From NCBI GenBank assembly GCA_024695285.1, contig JAILIM010000094.1, positions 15,417-79,416 on the forward strand: a stretch of 64,000 nucleotides of DNA, given 5' to 3'. The notes under the pieces are model-generated. The model made no database searches. It was given only the letters and a program-made list of their open reading frames with translations, and had not been told where the DNA came from. Every line of letters starts with the position of its first letter. The stretch's first letter is position 1. Position numbers and translations under genes: made by a program. This document shows positions 8,373 to 17,622 of the stretch, in pieces. This DNA comes from Bacteroidales bacterium. GTDB taxonomy: Bacteria; Bacteroidota; Bacteroidia; Bacteroidales; UBA932.

Positions 8373-9866
8373 TTATCTGTGGGCGGGCCTCAGGAGGTCG
8401 AGCACGGTCTTGACCGGGTTGAAGGTCTCGATAGGCACTTCCACGAACAAAGTATTCCAGTCAGACATTGAGCCGTTCCAGAGTCCGGGGAGTTCAAGGG
8501 CGAGGAGCTGGCGGCCTTCGTAGCTCTTGCTGCTGATGAATCCGGTCTCCTGGTCCACGTACTCGGGCAGGTTGAACTTTTCTCCCTTGTAGTTGCGCAG
8601 TATGCAGACGAGGTCCACGGGATTGAAGTGGGTTGCGCTCTTGAGCGCTGCCATCGCTTCAGGGCTGTCGGGATTAATCTGTGCGCCCTCAAGTATCTGC
8701 AGGGAGGTGCTGCCGTCTTCTGCCCTGATGATGAAAGGACCGCCGCCCGGTTCGCCCTCGTTCTTGACCATTCCGCACACGCGGATGGGGCGGTTGAGTT
8801 TGGCGCGCAGCTGGTCGGCCCTGTCGCGGCAGTCCTTTGCGGGCGGCATATCAATGCAGAGTTCGTTACGGAGGAACTGCTCGATCTCGTTGCAGAGCGC
8901 CTGGCATTCAGGGGTGGCGTACGGGTCGTCCTGGTTCACGTTGTCGGCGGGTATGTACAGGAAATCGGCAATGTTCTTGCGAACCTCGGTCAGCTGGTCC
9001 ATCGTGTATAGGAAGTCGTAAATCTTGTCCCGGAGCTCGAGGGCCCTGCCCATCAGCACTTTCTTCCATTTGTAGGTGGCGGGCTGCATTCGCTCCACGC
9101 AGACGTTGTCGATGTTCTTGATGGAGACGAGCTCCTCGTCGACGTTGTTCAGGTTGTAGATGAGGGCGCCGTGTCCTGCGGGACGGAACAGGGGAGTGCC
9201 GTCTTCCTTGAGGAAGGGCTTGCCTTCCGGGGTGGCGGCCACGGTGTCGGTCGCTTTGTCCTGATAGGTGAAGGTGACGTCGTATTTGACTCCGTAGCGG
9301 GCTTCGTATTTATCCTTGATTTCGGCGACGGCCGCTTCGAAGAGTTCACGGTGCTCGGGGGATATGGTCACGACCAGCTTCACCGAACCGTCCGCGTTGC
9401 GCATATATGCCTGTCCCTCAACGAAATGCTCTGCGATGGCGGTGCGGACTTCATAAGGATAGCGGTGGAATTTCAGCACTCCCTTGGGCTTCTTGCCATA
9501 GCCGAGGCCCTCGTCGAAGAGAAGTTTGCGGGCTGTCTCTTTCGGGTCATAGGGAGCCTTTCCGAAGACTTCCGGGTCGTAGAAAGCAAAGTTCTCCAGT
9601 TCGGCGGCGAGCTTGCGGACTGCGTCGTTCTCCGATTCTGCCCCTGCAAAGATGTCCTTGAACATACGGGAGGCGGCACCTGAAGCGGGCACGAACTTGC
9701 AGCGTCCGTCCACTTCGGAACTGTCGAAGTAGGCCTCCGCTCGGGCGGCTTCTTCTTCGGTGAGTACTTCTATGCCGTGGCCCGGGGTGGCGGGGGCGGC
9801 GATGTCGAGCCAGGGAAATCCCTTCTTGATGCGCTCGAGTTCGGCGTTGATTTTGGCGTTATCCAT
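8373..9866 (-). CDS. DUF4301 family protein
   Basis: This is a 497-aa soluble protein of a family largely confined to Bacteroidota and without an assigned reaction. Recognisable segments are KFVPASGAASRMFK near residue 60 (glycine/serine-rich and nucleotide-binding in appearance), KPKGVLKFHRYP, FRPAGHGALIYNLN and GGGPFIIR. The GALIYNLN region and the overall layout recall sugar-nucleotidyltransferase-like folds, but I cannot assign a substrate. It has no signal peptide. It is the last gene of the leftward recF-DUF721-pdxB-DUF4301 run, 5 nt after pdxB, and converges on psd. Confidence 0.8.
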   Translation of the reverse strand: MDNAKINAELERIKKGFPWLDIAAPATPGHGIEVLTEEEAARAEAYFDSSEVDGRCKFVPASGAASRMFKDIFAGAESENDAVRKLAAELENFAFYDPEVFGKAPYDPKETARKLLFDEGLGYGKKPKGVLKFHRYPYEVRTAIAEHFVEGQAYMRNADGSVKLVVTISPEHRELFEAAVAEIKDKYEARYGVKYDVTFTYQDKATDTVAATPEGKPFLKEDGTPLFRPAGHGALIYNLNNVDEELVSIKNIDNVCVERMQPATYKWKKVLMGRALELRDKIYDFLYTMDQLTEVRKNIADFLYIPADNVNQDDPYATPECQALCNEIEQFLRNELCIDMPPAKDCRDRADQLRAKLNRPIRVCGMVKNEGEPGGGPFIIRAEDGSTSLQILEGAQINPDSPEAMAALKSATHFNPVDLVCILRNYKGEKFNLPEYVDQETGFISSKSYEGRQLLALELPGLWNGSMSDWNTLFVEVPIETFNPVKTVLDLLRPAHR

Positions 9867-9871
9867 ATTGG

Positions 9872-10906
9872 TCAGTCTATAAAAAATTCTCTTCTGTAAC
9901 GATAGTTTTCTCTCAAACTTTCGAATGCTCCAGGGTCCATTCGGAACATGAAGTCATCCGTGAACACGGGGTAGTTATATTGCAGAGCTGAAGCGATTTG
10001 GCCTTCGGACAGGCCGCGCAGGTCGAGCTTCACGGCATCCTTCAGTTCGCCCTCGGGATTGGGGAAGAATTCGTAGAGGTCCTTTATGCCGAAATAGCGG
10101 GCCACGCCCCTGACGGCCATTGCGGTGCCGAGGAGCTTGCCCTGGTAGGAATAGCCTGCGATGTGGGGAGTGGCGATGTCTGCCATTTCTACGAGCTCAC
10201 GGTCCACGTCCGGTTCCCGGCACCAGGTGTCGATGATCACTGACCCCAGCTTTGGAATGGCCTCCTTAAGGTCGGTTTCGACCACTACCTCCCCGCGGCA
10301 GGTGTTGATGAATATGGCGCCGAGCTTCATCTTGGAGAAGAATGCGGCGTCCGCCATTCCGCGGGTGGTGTTGTTCAGGGGGACGTGCATGGTGACCACG
10401 TCAGAGTTGCGCAGCAGGAAATCGAGGTCGCAGAACTGTGCAGGGCCTTCGGCTTCGGCGCGGGGCGGGTCGCAGAGCAGGGTCTTGAACCCGAGTATCT
10501 GCAGGGTTGAGGCCACGCGGCTGCCCACGTTGCCCACGCCTATGACGCCGACCTTGCAACCGGTCAGCTTGATGCGCTTTCGGGAGGCTATTCCGTAGAG
10601 GGCTGAGAGCACGTAGTTCATGACTCCTCCTGCGTTGCACCCGGCTGCGTTGCGGACATATATGCCCTGTGCCCTGCAGTAATCCTGGTCGATGTGGTCC
10701 ACGCCGATGGTGGCGGTGGAGATTATCTTCACGGAACTGCCGTCCAGCAGGGCGGAGCCGCAGCGGGTTCGTGTGCGGATGATTAGGGCGTCGGCGTCCC
10801 TGACGTCGGCGGCACTGATGGCCTGCCCGTCCAGATAGCGGACGTTGCCGTAAGGTTCAAGTACACCTTCAATGAAGGGTATAGCTTTGTCGATAACTAT
10901 ATTCAT
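9872..10906 (-). CDS. pdxB: erythronate-4-phosphate dehydrogenase
   Basis: PdxB oxidises 4-phosphoerythronate in the DXP-dependent pyridoxal phosphate pathway. The 344-aa protein is a D-2-hydroxyacid dehydrogenase. The N-terminal half of the substrate domain carries TATIGVDHID. The NAD-binding Rossmann motif is GVIGVGNVGSRVA, and the catalytic region has NTCRGEVV with HIAGYSYQGK holding the catalytic His. A C-terminal extension resembles the PdxB dimerisation domain. It is somewhat shorter than the roughly 380-aa enterobacterial enzyme. Its ATG overlaps the DUF721 stop by 4 nt. Confidence 0.87.
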   Translation of the reverse strand: MNIVIDKAIPFIEGVLEPYGNVRYLDGQAISAADVRDADALIIRTRTRCGSALLDGSSVKIISTATIGVDHIDQDYCRAQGIYVRNAAGCNAGGVMNYVLSALYGIASRKRIKLTGCKVGVIGVGNVGSRVASTLQILGFKTLLCDPPRAEAEGPAQFCDLDFLLRNSDVVTMHVPLNNTTRGMADAAFFSKMKLGAIFINTCRGEVVVETDLKEAIPKLGSVIIDTWCREPDVDRELVEMADIATPHIAGYSYQGKLLGTAMAVRGVARYFGIKDLYEFFPNPEGELKDAVKLDLRGLSEGQIASALQYNYPVFTDDFMFRMDPGAFESLRENYRYRREFFID

Positions 10907-11235
10907 CGCAATACTATGTCTTTCACCCAGGAGACGTTGCGGTCTTCGGGGTCGAAGAATTCATCCCTGGCGAGTGTGTCGTTGAGCAACTCCAGCAGCA
11001 TGGGCTTCTGCGCTTCGAGCCTGGAACGGATCACTGACGATTTGGTCGTGATGTAGAGGATGCCGCTGCGGAGATAGCGTTTCAGGGTGTAGGCTCCGGC
11101 CCCGGAGACTTCGTCCCATGCCTTGAACACCAGGTGGGTGTTGAGGCCCGTAGTCATCCTGGCTTCCTGGATAAACTCCCGGATAGCCGAAGAAATGGGC
11201 TGGGCGGTCTTCCTTGCTATCCTATAACTCGCCAT
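10903..11235 (-). CDS. DUF721 (DciA-like) protein
   Basis: A 110-aa protein with the DUF721 layout: N-terminal helices, then WDEVSGAGAYTLKRYLRSGILYITTKSSVIRS, the strand-rich core of the family. Members include DciA, the ancestral loader of the replicative helicase DnaB, although short Bacteroidota members are less studied. The position directly after recF, overlapping it by 14 nt, is common and fits a replication-linked role. The helicase-loader function is inferred from family and context. Confidence 0.75.
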   Translation of the reverse strand: MASYRIARKTAQPISSAIREFIQEARMTTGLNTHLVFKAWDEVSGAGAYTLKRYLRSGILYITTKSSVIRSRLEAQKPMLLELLNDTLARDEFFDPEDRNVSWVKDIVLR

Positions 11236-12331
11236 CTATCTTGGTAAATGTGCCGGCGGAGGCCTTGAAATAGGCCCTGTCGGAGGTTATCTTGTCGACC
11301 AGCGCTTCCGTGCGGGTCTTGTTGGTGTCGGAAAGGAATATCTGGCCGAAATCGTTGCCTGCTACCATTTGCAGCAGGTTCCCGACACGGTCCAGGTCGA
11401 GTTTGTCGAAGAGGTCGTCCAGAAGCAGCACGGGAGGATGCCCGCAGGCGTTTTTCATTATTTCGTACTGGGCGAACTTCAGGGCCACAAGGAAGGATTT
11501 CTGCTGCCCCTGGGAGCCGCAGCGGCGAATGGGGAAGCCTTCCATCGTGAATATGAAATCGTCGCGCTGAACGCCGGAGCCAGTATATCGCAGGGCGAGG
11601 TCGCGGCTGCGGTGCCTGGCCATCAGGTCCTCGAATCCGGAGTCGGAAAGGTCGCTGCGGTATTCGATGCCCACGGTCTCCCTGCCGCCGGAAATGGACT
11701 CGTAGTAACGGCTGACCACGGGCAGCATCTCTTCTGCGAAACGTTCCCGGCAGTCGTGGATGGCCCTGGCCGGGGCCGCCATGCTGAGGTCGAAGGTCTC
11801 AAGCAGCTCTGGATCAGGGGCGTCGTCCTTGAGGAGGCGGTTCCGCTGGGCGAGCAGGCGGTTGTACTGCTGGACGTTTGCAAGATACTGCCTGTCGAGC
11901 TGGGAGATGAATGCGTTGAAGAACCTGCGGCGCTCCTCGCCGGACTCGCTGACAAGTTCGATGTCGGAAGGGGACACCATGACGACGGGCAGCATGCCTA
12001 TATGCTCCGAGATGCGGGGAATTGGCTTGTCGTCGCGGCGGATTCTCTTTTCGGCCCCTTCGTTTACCTGTATGGAGAATCTTGTGTCGGGCCCGTCGGC
12101 CATACAATAAAGGCCGCTGATGGCGAAAGTCTTGCAGCCGTGGCGGAAATTGAATTTCTCGGCCGGCTGCGTTCCGCTCTTGGTCATCGAGAGGTAGTGT
12201 ATGGCGTCCAGAAGGTTTGTTTTGCCCTCGCCGTTTCCTCCCCAGATGCAATTGATGTTCGGGGAAAAAGCAAGTTCCTGCAAGCTTATGTTGCGGAAAT
12301 CCTGCACGACTAGTTTCTTCAAAACAGGCAT
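11222..12331 (-). CDS. recF: DNA replication and repair protein RecF
   Basis: RecF is an SMC-like ATPase that, with RecO and RecR, loads RecA at single-strand gaps. The 369-aa protein opens with KKLVVQDFRNI. Walker A is GGNGEGKTNLLDAIHYLS near residue 32 and the ABC-type signature region is CGSQGQQKS. Walker B is PPVLLLDDLFDKLD, with the D-loop downstream. It heads the leftward operon and diverges from the TPR protein gene, with 78 nt between the starts. Confidence 0.94.
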   Translation of the reverse strand: MPVLKKLVVQDFRNISLQELAFSPNINCIWGGNGEGKTNLLDAIHYLSMTKSGTQPAEKFNFRHGCKTFAISGLYCMADGPDTRFSIQVNEGAEKRIRRDDKPIPRISEHIGMLPVVMVSPSDIELVSESGEERRRFFNAFISQLDRQYLANVQQYNRLLAQRNRLLKDDAPDPELLETFDLSMAAPARAIHDCRERFAEEMLPVVSRYYESISGGRETVGIEYRSDLSDSGFEDLMARHRSRDLALRYTGSGVQRDDFIFTMEGFPIRRCGSQGQQKSFLVALKFAQYEIMKNACGHPPVLLLDDLFDKLDLDRVGNLLQMVAGNDFGQIFLSDTNKTRTEALVDKITSDRAYFKASAGTFTKIDGEL

Positions 12332-12335
12332 ACTG

Positions 12336-12343
12336 CAAAATTA
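12336..12343 (-). promoter_or_regulatory. Candidate -7 element of recF
   Basis: The minus strand reads TAATTTTG (TAnnTTTG), ending 4 nt before the recF ATG. I see no clear -33 TTTG at the right spacing. If used, the transcript would be leaderless or nearly so. Confidence 0.4.
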
Positions 12344-12372
12344 GGTTTTTTTAATTGAATTTACTACCTTTG
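12341..12372 (+). promoter_or_regulatory. Candidate promoter of the TPR protein-yebC pair
   Basis: TACCTTTG at 12365-12372 matches the -7 consensus exactly. TTAG at 12341-12344, 20 nt upstream, is a one-mismatch -33 element. The start codon is at 12410, leaving a leader of about 30 nt. Confidence 0.55.
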
Positions 12373-12409
12373 TGGGCTAATTTATCAGGAAAAACAAAAA
12401 TTATAGTAT

Positions 12410-13090
12410 ATGGCAAACTCTAAAGTTAACGAAAAGGAAGCCCTCCGTCAGGAGAACCTCCAGGAGACCGTCTCCAAGACCGACCAGTTCTACAACGAAA
12501 ACAAAAAGACCATCTGGACTGTTGTCTGCATCATCGCAGTCATTGCACTGGCCGTTTTCGCATATGTCAAGTTAATCTATCAGCCCAAATGCGCCGAGGC
12601 TGCCCAGCAGGCATTCCCCGCAGAGCAGAACTTTGCCAACGGCGAGTATGAGCTGGCCCTCAACGGCGACGGCAACGTCCTGGGCCTCGCCGACATCATC
12701 GACCAGTATGGCTCCAAGGCCGGCGCAGCCGTGTTCATGGAGGCTGGTGTCTGCGCCCTCCGCACCGGCGATTATGAGGCAGCCCTTTCCTACCTGAAGA
12801 AATACAATGGCAAGGAGCCCATCCTCGCAGCCCGCGCAATCGCCTGCCAGGGCGACGCCTACGCCGGACTCGAGAAGTTCCCCGAGGCCGCCGCTGCCTA
12901 CTCCAAGGCTGCTGCCAAGGCCGACAACGTGTTCGCTGCCGCATATCTGCTCAAGGCCGGTATGCTGTATGAGAAACTCGGCGAGAAGGCTAAGGCCATC
13001 GCCGCCTACAAGACCATCAAGGACAAGTATCCCCAGTCCGTTGAAGGCTACGACATCGACAAGTATATCACCCGCGCAGAAGCTGAATAA
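12410..13090 (+). CDS. Membrane-anchored tetratricopeptide-repeat protein
   Basis: The 226-aa protein has a short charged N-terminus, one TM helix (about 35-57, TIWTVVCIIAVIALAVF) and a C-terminal domain of helical pairs typical of TPRs (for example GDYEAALSYLKKYNG and AAAYSKAAAKAD). The layout resembles YfgM-type proteins, which sit near the Sec translocon or act as scaffolds. Bacteroidota commonly carry such a protein, but its partner here is unknown. yebC follows after 2 nt. Confidence 0.75.
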   Translation: MANSKVNEKEALRQENLQETVSKTDQFYNENKKTIWTVVCIIAVIALAVFAYVKLIYQPKCAEAAQQAFPAEQNFANGEYELALNGDGNVLGLADIIDQYGSKAGAAVFMEAGVCALRTGDYEAALSYLKKYNGKEPILAARAIACQGDAYAGLEKFPEAAAAYSKAAAKADNVFAAAYLLKAGMLYEKLGEKAKAIAAYKTIKDKYPQSVEGYDIDKYITRAEAE

Positions 13091-13092
13091 TT

Positions 13093-13842
13093 ATGGGAAG
13101 AGCATTTGAATTCCGTAAGGAAAGGAAGCTTAAGAGGTGGGGGCACATGGCCCGTACCTTCACCAAGCTCGGTAAGGAAATCACCATCGCAGTCAAGCAG
13201 GGCGGTCCCGACGTGACCGGCAACCCCCGCCTCCGTGCCCTCATGGCGGAAGCCCGCGCGGAGCAGATGCCCAAGGAGAACATCGAGCGCGCCATCAAGA
13301 AGGCCACCGAAAGCAAGCAGGGAGATTTCAAGGAGATCATCTACGAAGGCTTCGGTCCTTTCGGCATCGCCTACCTCGTGGAGGCTGCGACCGACAACAA
13401 CACCCGCACCGTCGCCAATGTCCGCAGCTACTTCAACAAGTGCGGCGGCTCCCTCGGCACCAGCGGCAGCGTCTCCTTCATGTTCGACCGCAAGTGCACC
13501 TTCCGCTTAAAGGAAAAGGACGGCATCGACCTGGAAGAGCTTGAGCTCGAGCTCATCGACTACGGCGTGGAAGAGCTCTTCGAGCAGGTTGAGGTGGACA
13601 AGGACGACAACGAGACCAAGGTCATTGTACTTTACGGCGATCCCACTTCTTACGGTTCGATCCAAAAGTACATCGAGGAAAACGGCTATGAGCTCATCTC
13701 CGGCGGTTTCGAGCAGATTCCTAACGTGGATCTCAAGGATGTTACCCCCGAGCAGCGCGCCACCCTCGACAAGCTCACCGGCCTCCTCGAGGACGATGAG
13801 GACGTCACGAACGTCTACACGACGATGAAACCGGAGGAGTAA
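13093..13842 (+). CDS. YebC/PmpR family DNA-binding regulatory protein
   Basis: The 249-aa protein is of normal length for the TACO1/YebC family. It has the N-terminal MGRAFEFRKERK variant of the usual GRSHWANIK start, LGKEITIAVKQGGPDVTGNPRLR, the AEQMPKENIERAI helix, and the GGSLGTSGSVSFMF core. Members act as transcriptional regulators or, as shown recently for some, help ribosomes at proline stretches. Which applies here is unknown. It is co-transcribed with the TPR gene and ends 8 nt before the convergent GSCFA gene. Confidence 0.88.
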   Translation: MGRAFEFRKERKLKRWGHMARTFTKLGKEITIAVKQGGPDVTGNPRLRALMAEARAEQMPKENIERAIKKATESKQGDFKEIIYEGFGPFGIAYLVEAATDNNTRTVANVRSYFNKCGGSLGTSGSVSFMFDRKCTFRLKEKDGIDLEELELELIDYGVEELFEQVEVDKDDNETKVIVLYGDPTSYGSIQKYIEENGYELISGGFEQIPNVDLKDVTPEQRATLDKLTGLLEDDEDVTNVYTTMKPEE

Positions 13843-13850
13843 TCCTTCTT

Positions 13851-14693
13851 TTATTCAAGAATACTGCGGTGCGCCAGACGGCGCGCCGCTTTTTCGTTTT
13901 CGGAGACGGCGTAGCGCTCAGCGGGGTCGCAGCAGCTGTCGAGGAACTGCTCCCATATGTAGCTGACGGCCTGGGCGGAAGGATGCACAAGGTCCTCGGC
14001 GTAGAAACGGTAGTCTCGCAGTTCGTCGTTGAGGATTTCGAAAGCGGGGAAATAGTCGGCCCCTTTGCAGGCGTCGGCGGCAAGCAGCAGGCGGGCCTTG
14101 CTGACGGAGTTGGCATGGGCTCCGTCCCCCAAGTGGCGGATAGGGGAGACCGTGAGCATGAAGCGCTTTTCCGGATGCGCTGAAATGACGGACTGGAGCA
14201 GTGAGGCGGATTCTTCCGCCCCGAGCATCCTTCGTGTGAATTCGGATGAGGGGCGCTTCAGGCAGTTGGACACGGGCTTGCCGTCCACGCACCAGACGAA
14301 TGAGGTGCCGAGGGTCAGGATGACACGGTTGCAATCCTTCCAGAAGGCACGCGCCTCGCTGAGGCGGGCGTTGGCATTGTCCAGGAAGGCTTCGGCGCTC
14401 TCCCGGGCGAATGATGTGTGGTGCTCGAAAGAGCATATCCTGCCGGCTCCGGCGCCCATTTCCACGCAGTCTGCGGGGCCGAACGAGATGTCCGAATCCA
14501 GGCGCGAGACGGCATTTGCCAGCGAAGCAGGGTTGTAAAGCGTGCCGAAGGGATTCACCAAGACCTGATACCCTGCTGCGGCCATCTTTTCCCCGATAGA
14601 GTCCGCAAAGCAGCTTCCGAGCAACATGATGCGGTCGCCCAGCAGGAAAGGTTTCTCCAGCCTTGGAAAAATAACTTTTGTCCAGAGTTTCAT
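13851..14693 (-). CDS. GSCFA domain-containing protein
   Basis: The 280-aa protein is named for its motif, seen as LLGSCFADSIGEKM near residue 20. The family is related to SGNH/GDSL hydrolases: the GSCFAD block would hold the nucleophile Ser, and the C-terminal YAEDLVHPSAQAVSYIW holds a D-x-x-H-like pair. Substrates are unknown. The frame is open to 14747, but the ATG at 14693 (MKLWTKVIF) lies just after a TAnnTTTG box and fits the family start. No signal peptide is visible. Confidence 0.8.
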   Translation of the reverse strand: MKLWTKVIFPRLEKPFLLGDRIMLLGSCFADSIGEKMAAAGYQVLVNPFGTLYNPASLANAVSRLDSDISFGPADCVEMGAGAGRICSFEHHTSFARESAEAFLDNANARLSEARAFWKDCNRVILTLGTSFVWCVDGKPVSNCLKRPSSEFTRRMLGAEESASLLQSVISAHPEKRFMLTVSPIRHLGDGAHANSVSKARLLLAADACKGADYFPAFEILNDELRDYRFYAEDLVHPSAQAVSYIWEQFLDSCCDPAERYAVSENEKAARRLAHRSILE

Positions 14694-14701
14694 TTCTTCT
14701 G

Positions 14702-14718
14702 CAAAAATACTATTTTTG
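14702..14718. promoter_or_regulatory. Back-to-back -7 elements between GSCFA and OMP genes
   Basis: On the minus strand TATTTTTG lies at 14702-14709, 8 nt before the GSCFA ATG. On the plus strand TATTTTTG lies at 14711-14718, 7 nt before the ATG at 14726. The two boxes are 1 nt apart, and both would give very short leaders. For the plus strand the best -33 is a weak TTTC at 14688-14691 (19-nt spacer). Confidence 0.5.
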
Positions 14719-14725
14719 TCGTGAT

Positions 14726-15910
14726 ATGAAAAGAATCGCCGCATCATTGATTCTGCTCACGGCTTCTTTCCTCGCGGGAGCCCAGAAGCTGGACTGGAAC
14801 GTCAGTTTCGACTACCTGTTCCGCAACTACGAGTACGACCGCTCGCACAACGTCTACGACGACTCATATACCCTCCACGCCGCCCGCCTCACCCCGGAAA
14901 TCGGCCTGCTGATTAAGCAGAACAGCAGTGTGTACCACAGGATACGCGCCGGTGTGGACATACTTAAGGACATGGGCGAGGGAAAGCGGAACCTGGACTT
15001 GTTCCAGGAAATGGTCTTCTACTACAACGTCGAGGCCCTCCTGGACAACGGCGGCCGCTTCGAGGCCATCGCCGGATGTTTCCCCAACACCTTCCCCGAA
15101 GGCGACGGAGTAGGCCCTTACTTCGACGACGATTATATTTTCTACAACAACAACCTCGAAGGTATGTTTTTCAAATACAAGAACAAGCATATCTTCGCAG
15201 AAATAGGCCTTGACTGGCCGGGAATGCTCGGCGACATCGAGCATCCATTCCGCCGGGAGCGTTTCCAGGTCATGGGCGCCGGCTCATGGAATTTCGCCGG
15301 TGATTTCAACTTATGCTGGACAGGGTCGTTCTACCATTACGCCTGCTCACCGAATGCGCCGAACGTCGTGGACAACCACATGTTCAACCCCTGGATCGAG
15401 TGGGAGCCCTTCTCCTTCCTGGACGACCTGAGGCTCGACCTTGGCGGCATATTCACCTACCAGTGTGACCGTGCCGCCGGAATGAAGCCCCTTTTCCCCA
15501 TGGGCCTTTACTCCAGGCAGATCTTCGGCAAATGGGGCTTTGCCATAGACAATTACTTCTACTACGGAGACGACCTGATGCCCTTGTACTCAGGCTCCTA
15601 CAACGGCATTCCGTATGAAGACCTGTATTTTGGAGACAGGGGGTTCCACACTCTTTTCGACCGCCCGAGCTGGGTGGATTATTTCCATATAAAGTATGAG
15701 CCTGAGCTGAGGGCCTGCCCCTGGCTGTCGCTTTCTGTAGTCCTGTCGTTCCACCTCGGCGAACCGTCGGAGAGGCTTGACACTCCCGTGTTCCGAGGGT
15801 GGCAGCAGGGCGTCGAACTGCGTGTCAACCTGGATTCCCTCAGGCCTCATCCAAGCGCAAAAAAATCCCGGAGAGGGTATCATTCCCATTACGAAAGATA
15901 TTCATTATGA
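14726..15910 (+). CDS. Predicted outer-membrane beta-barrel protein
   Basis: The 394-aa protein has a clear signal peptide (MKRIAASLILLTASFLAGAQ, cleaved after about residue 19). The rest is rich in aromatic residues with alternating hydrophobic strands (for example LDWNVSFDYLFRNYEY and GKWGFAIDNYFYYG), as in Bacteroidota outer-membrane barrels. I recognise no specific family. The open frame reaches back to 14678, but the ATG at 14726 gives the signal peptide. Its stop overlaps the next start by 4 nt, so it is probably co-expressed with the periplasmic or surface nucleotidase. Confidence 0.6.
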   Translation: MKRIAASLILLTASFLAGAQKLDWNVSFDYLFRNYEYDRSHNVYDDSYTLHAARLTPEIGLLIKQNSSVYHRIRAGVDILKDMGEGKRNLDLFQEMVFYYNVEALLDNGGRFEAIAGCFPNTFPEGDGVGPYFDDDYIFYNNNLEGMFFKYKNKHIFAEIGLDWPGMLGDIEHPFRRERFQVMGAGSWNFAGDFNLCWTGSFYHYACSPNAPNVVDNHMFNPWIEWEPFSFLDDLRLDLGGIFTYQCDRAAGMKPLFPMGLYSRQIFGKWGFAIDNYFYYGDDLMPLYSGSYNGIPYEDLYFGDRGFHTLFDRPSWVDYFHIKYEPELRACPWLSLSVVLSFHLGEPSERLDTPVFRGWQQGVELRVNLDSLRPHPSAKKSRRGYHSHYERYSL

Positions 15911-17622
15911 GCATGAAGAGTTTGCTGGCGGCACTGCTGCTGGTGCCTGCCCCGCTTGCTGCCGCCGGAGGTCCCGGCGAACTCCACATCGTCACGACCG
16001 GAGACGTCCACGGATCCTATTTCAACCGTCCTTATGTGGGGAACAAGGTGCCGACAAGTTTGATGTCCGTCAAGCATTACGTGGACAGCCTGAGGGCTGC
16101 CGTCGGTCCGGAAAACGTCGTTCTGCTCGACGCCGGGGATGTGCTCCAGGGCAACAATGCTTCATATTACTACAACTACGTGGCCACGGGCGAGCCTCAT
16201 GTATGGCCCCGTATGGCCGCATATATGGGTTACGACGCCTGCACCATGGGCAACCACGACGTCGAGGCGGGGCATCCCGTCTATGACAGGGTAAGAGCGC
16301 AGCTGGAAGATGGATTCGGTATCCCCTGGCTGGCCGGCAACGCCCTGAAGGAAGACGGCAGCCCGGCGTTCCCGGAATATGCGCTCCTCGACAAAGGCGG
16401 CCGCAAAGTGCTGGTGCTTGGCTTCAACAACGCCAATATAGCCGGCTGGCTTTCGCCTGAACTGTGGTCCGGCGCTAAATACGTTTCACTTGTGCCGCTG
16501 GTGCAGAACCGCGTGTACTACCTGAAGCGAAAGCTGAACCCGGATGCAGTGATTGTGGTCGTCCATTCCGGAACCGGGGCAGGCGACGGCAGATCTTATG
16601 AGAGCCAGGGACTTGACATCTACAACACACTGAGGGGCGTGGACGTGGTCGTGACTGCCCATGACCACCGCCCGGTCGCTATGGAGAGGGGTCTGTGCTG
16701 CCTGGTGAACGGAGGCTCCCGCGCCGGTTTTGTCGGGCATGCCGTACTGACATTCGGCAAGTGCGGCAAGGTGAAAACCCGTACCGCCGAGGTGGTGCGC
16801 CTGGACAAGAATGCCGTGGACAAGGAGATGGTGGAGCGTTTCGATCCTGAATTTCAGGCGGTCAAGGCTTTCACGGTGCGCCCCGTAGGCGAGCTTGAGA
16901 TGCCCCTCCGCATGCGGGATGCCTACACCGGAATGTGTGACTACATAGACCTCTTGCACACGGTGCAGCTGGAGGCATCCGGAGCGTTAGTCTCGATTGC
17001 CGCGCCCCTTACGTACAACGGCTACATACCGGCCGGACAGTTGGTGTTCAACGATATGTTTACCATCTATCCCTTTGAGAATCAGTTGTTTGTGTTGAGG
17101 CTCACCGGCCGCGAGATCAAGGACCTTATGGAGTACTCCTACGACCACTGGATCTGCACGCCCGGGGAGCACGTGCTGAAGATTGCCAACGCTCCGGATC
17201 CCCGGACGGGCGCGAACAAGTGGTCGTTTGTCAACCGCAGCTACAACTTCGATTCCGCCGCCGGCATAAGTTATACGGTGGATGTGACCAAGCCTGCCGG
17301 TTCGCGTGTCGTCATTGAATCCCTTGCCGACGGTTCGACGTTCAAAATGGACGGTGTATATACGGTCGCGATGACTTCCTACCGCGCCAACGGGGGAGGA
17401 TCCCTGCTGACGGAAGGTGCCGGCATAGCTCAAAGTGAACTTGCCACCAGGGTAGTCGCCAGATACCCGGAAATCCGCAACCTGATTTACGATTACATCC
17501 GTGAGCACGGCAAGGTGGGCCCCGGACTGACCGGCCGCCGTTCAGTTCTCGGCGCCTGGCGTTTCGTCCCCGAGTCTGTCGTAAATCCATTGATGAAGCA
17601 GGATATGGAGCTAGTTTTTTAA
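15907..17622 (+). CDS. 5'-nucleotidase/metallophosphoesterase family protein
   Basis: The 571-aa secreted enzyme has a signal peptide (about residues 1-20), a metallophosphatase domain and a 5'-nucleotidase C-terminal domain. Metal-site motifs in order are TTGDVHG, LLDAGDVLQG, MGNHDVEAGH, VVVHSG and TAHDHRP. The last replaces the usual GHxH with AHDH but keeps the histidines. The C-terminal domain (PLTYNGYIPAGQLVFNDMF...YPFENQL) matches the substrate-binding part of UshA-like enzymes. It probably removes phosphate from nucleotides outside the cytoplasm. The ATG at 15907 (ATGA overlap) is chosen over the open upstream frame. The end overlaps the convergent regulator by 12 nt. Confidence 0.85.
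   Translation: MSMKSLLAALLLVPAPLAAAGGPGELHIVTTGDVHGSYFNRPYVGNKVPTSLMSVKHYVDSLRAAVGPENVVLLDAGDVLQGNNASYYYNYVATGEPHVWPRMAAYMGYDACTMGNHDVEAGHPVYDRVRAQLEDGFGIPWLAGNALKEDGSPAFPEYALLDKGGRKVLVLGFNNANIAGWLSPELWSGAKYVSLVPLVQNRVYYLKRKLNPDAVIVVVHSGTGAGDGRSYESQGLDIYNTLRGVDVVVTAHDHRPVAMERGLCCLVNGGSRAGFVGHAVLTFGKCGKVKTRTAEVVRLDKNAVDKEMVERFDPEFQAVKAFTVRPVGELEMPLRMRDAYTGMCDYIDLLHTVQLEASGALVSIAAPLTYNGYIPAGQLVFNDMFTIYPFENQLFVLRLTGREIKDLMEYSYDHWICTPGEHVLKIANAPDPRTGANKWSFVNRSYNFDSAAGISYTVDVTKPAGSRVVIESLADGSTFKMDGVYTVAMTSYRANGGGSLLTEGAGIAQSELATRVVARYPEIRNLIYDYIREHGKVGPGLTGRRSVLGAWRFVPESVVNPLMKQDMELVF

Noticed and set aside
8373..9866. Plus-strand frames opposite the DUF4301 gene (for example 9171-9683)
   Set aside because: They lie inside a complete, family-matching minus-strand gene and have no independent support.
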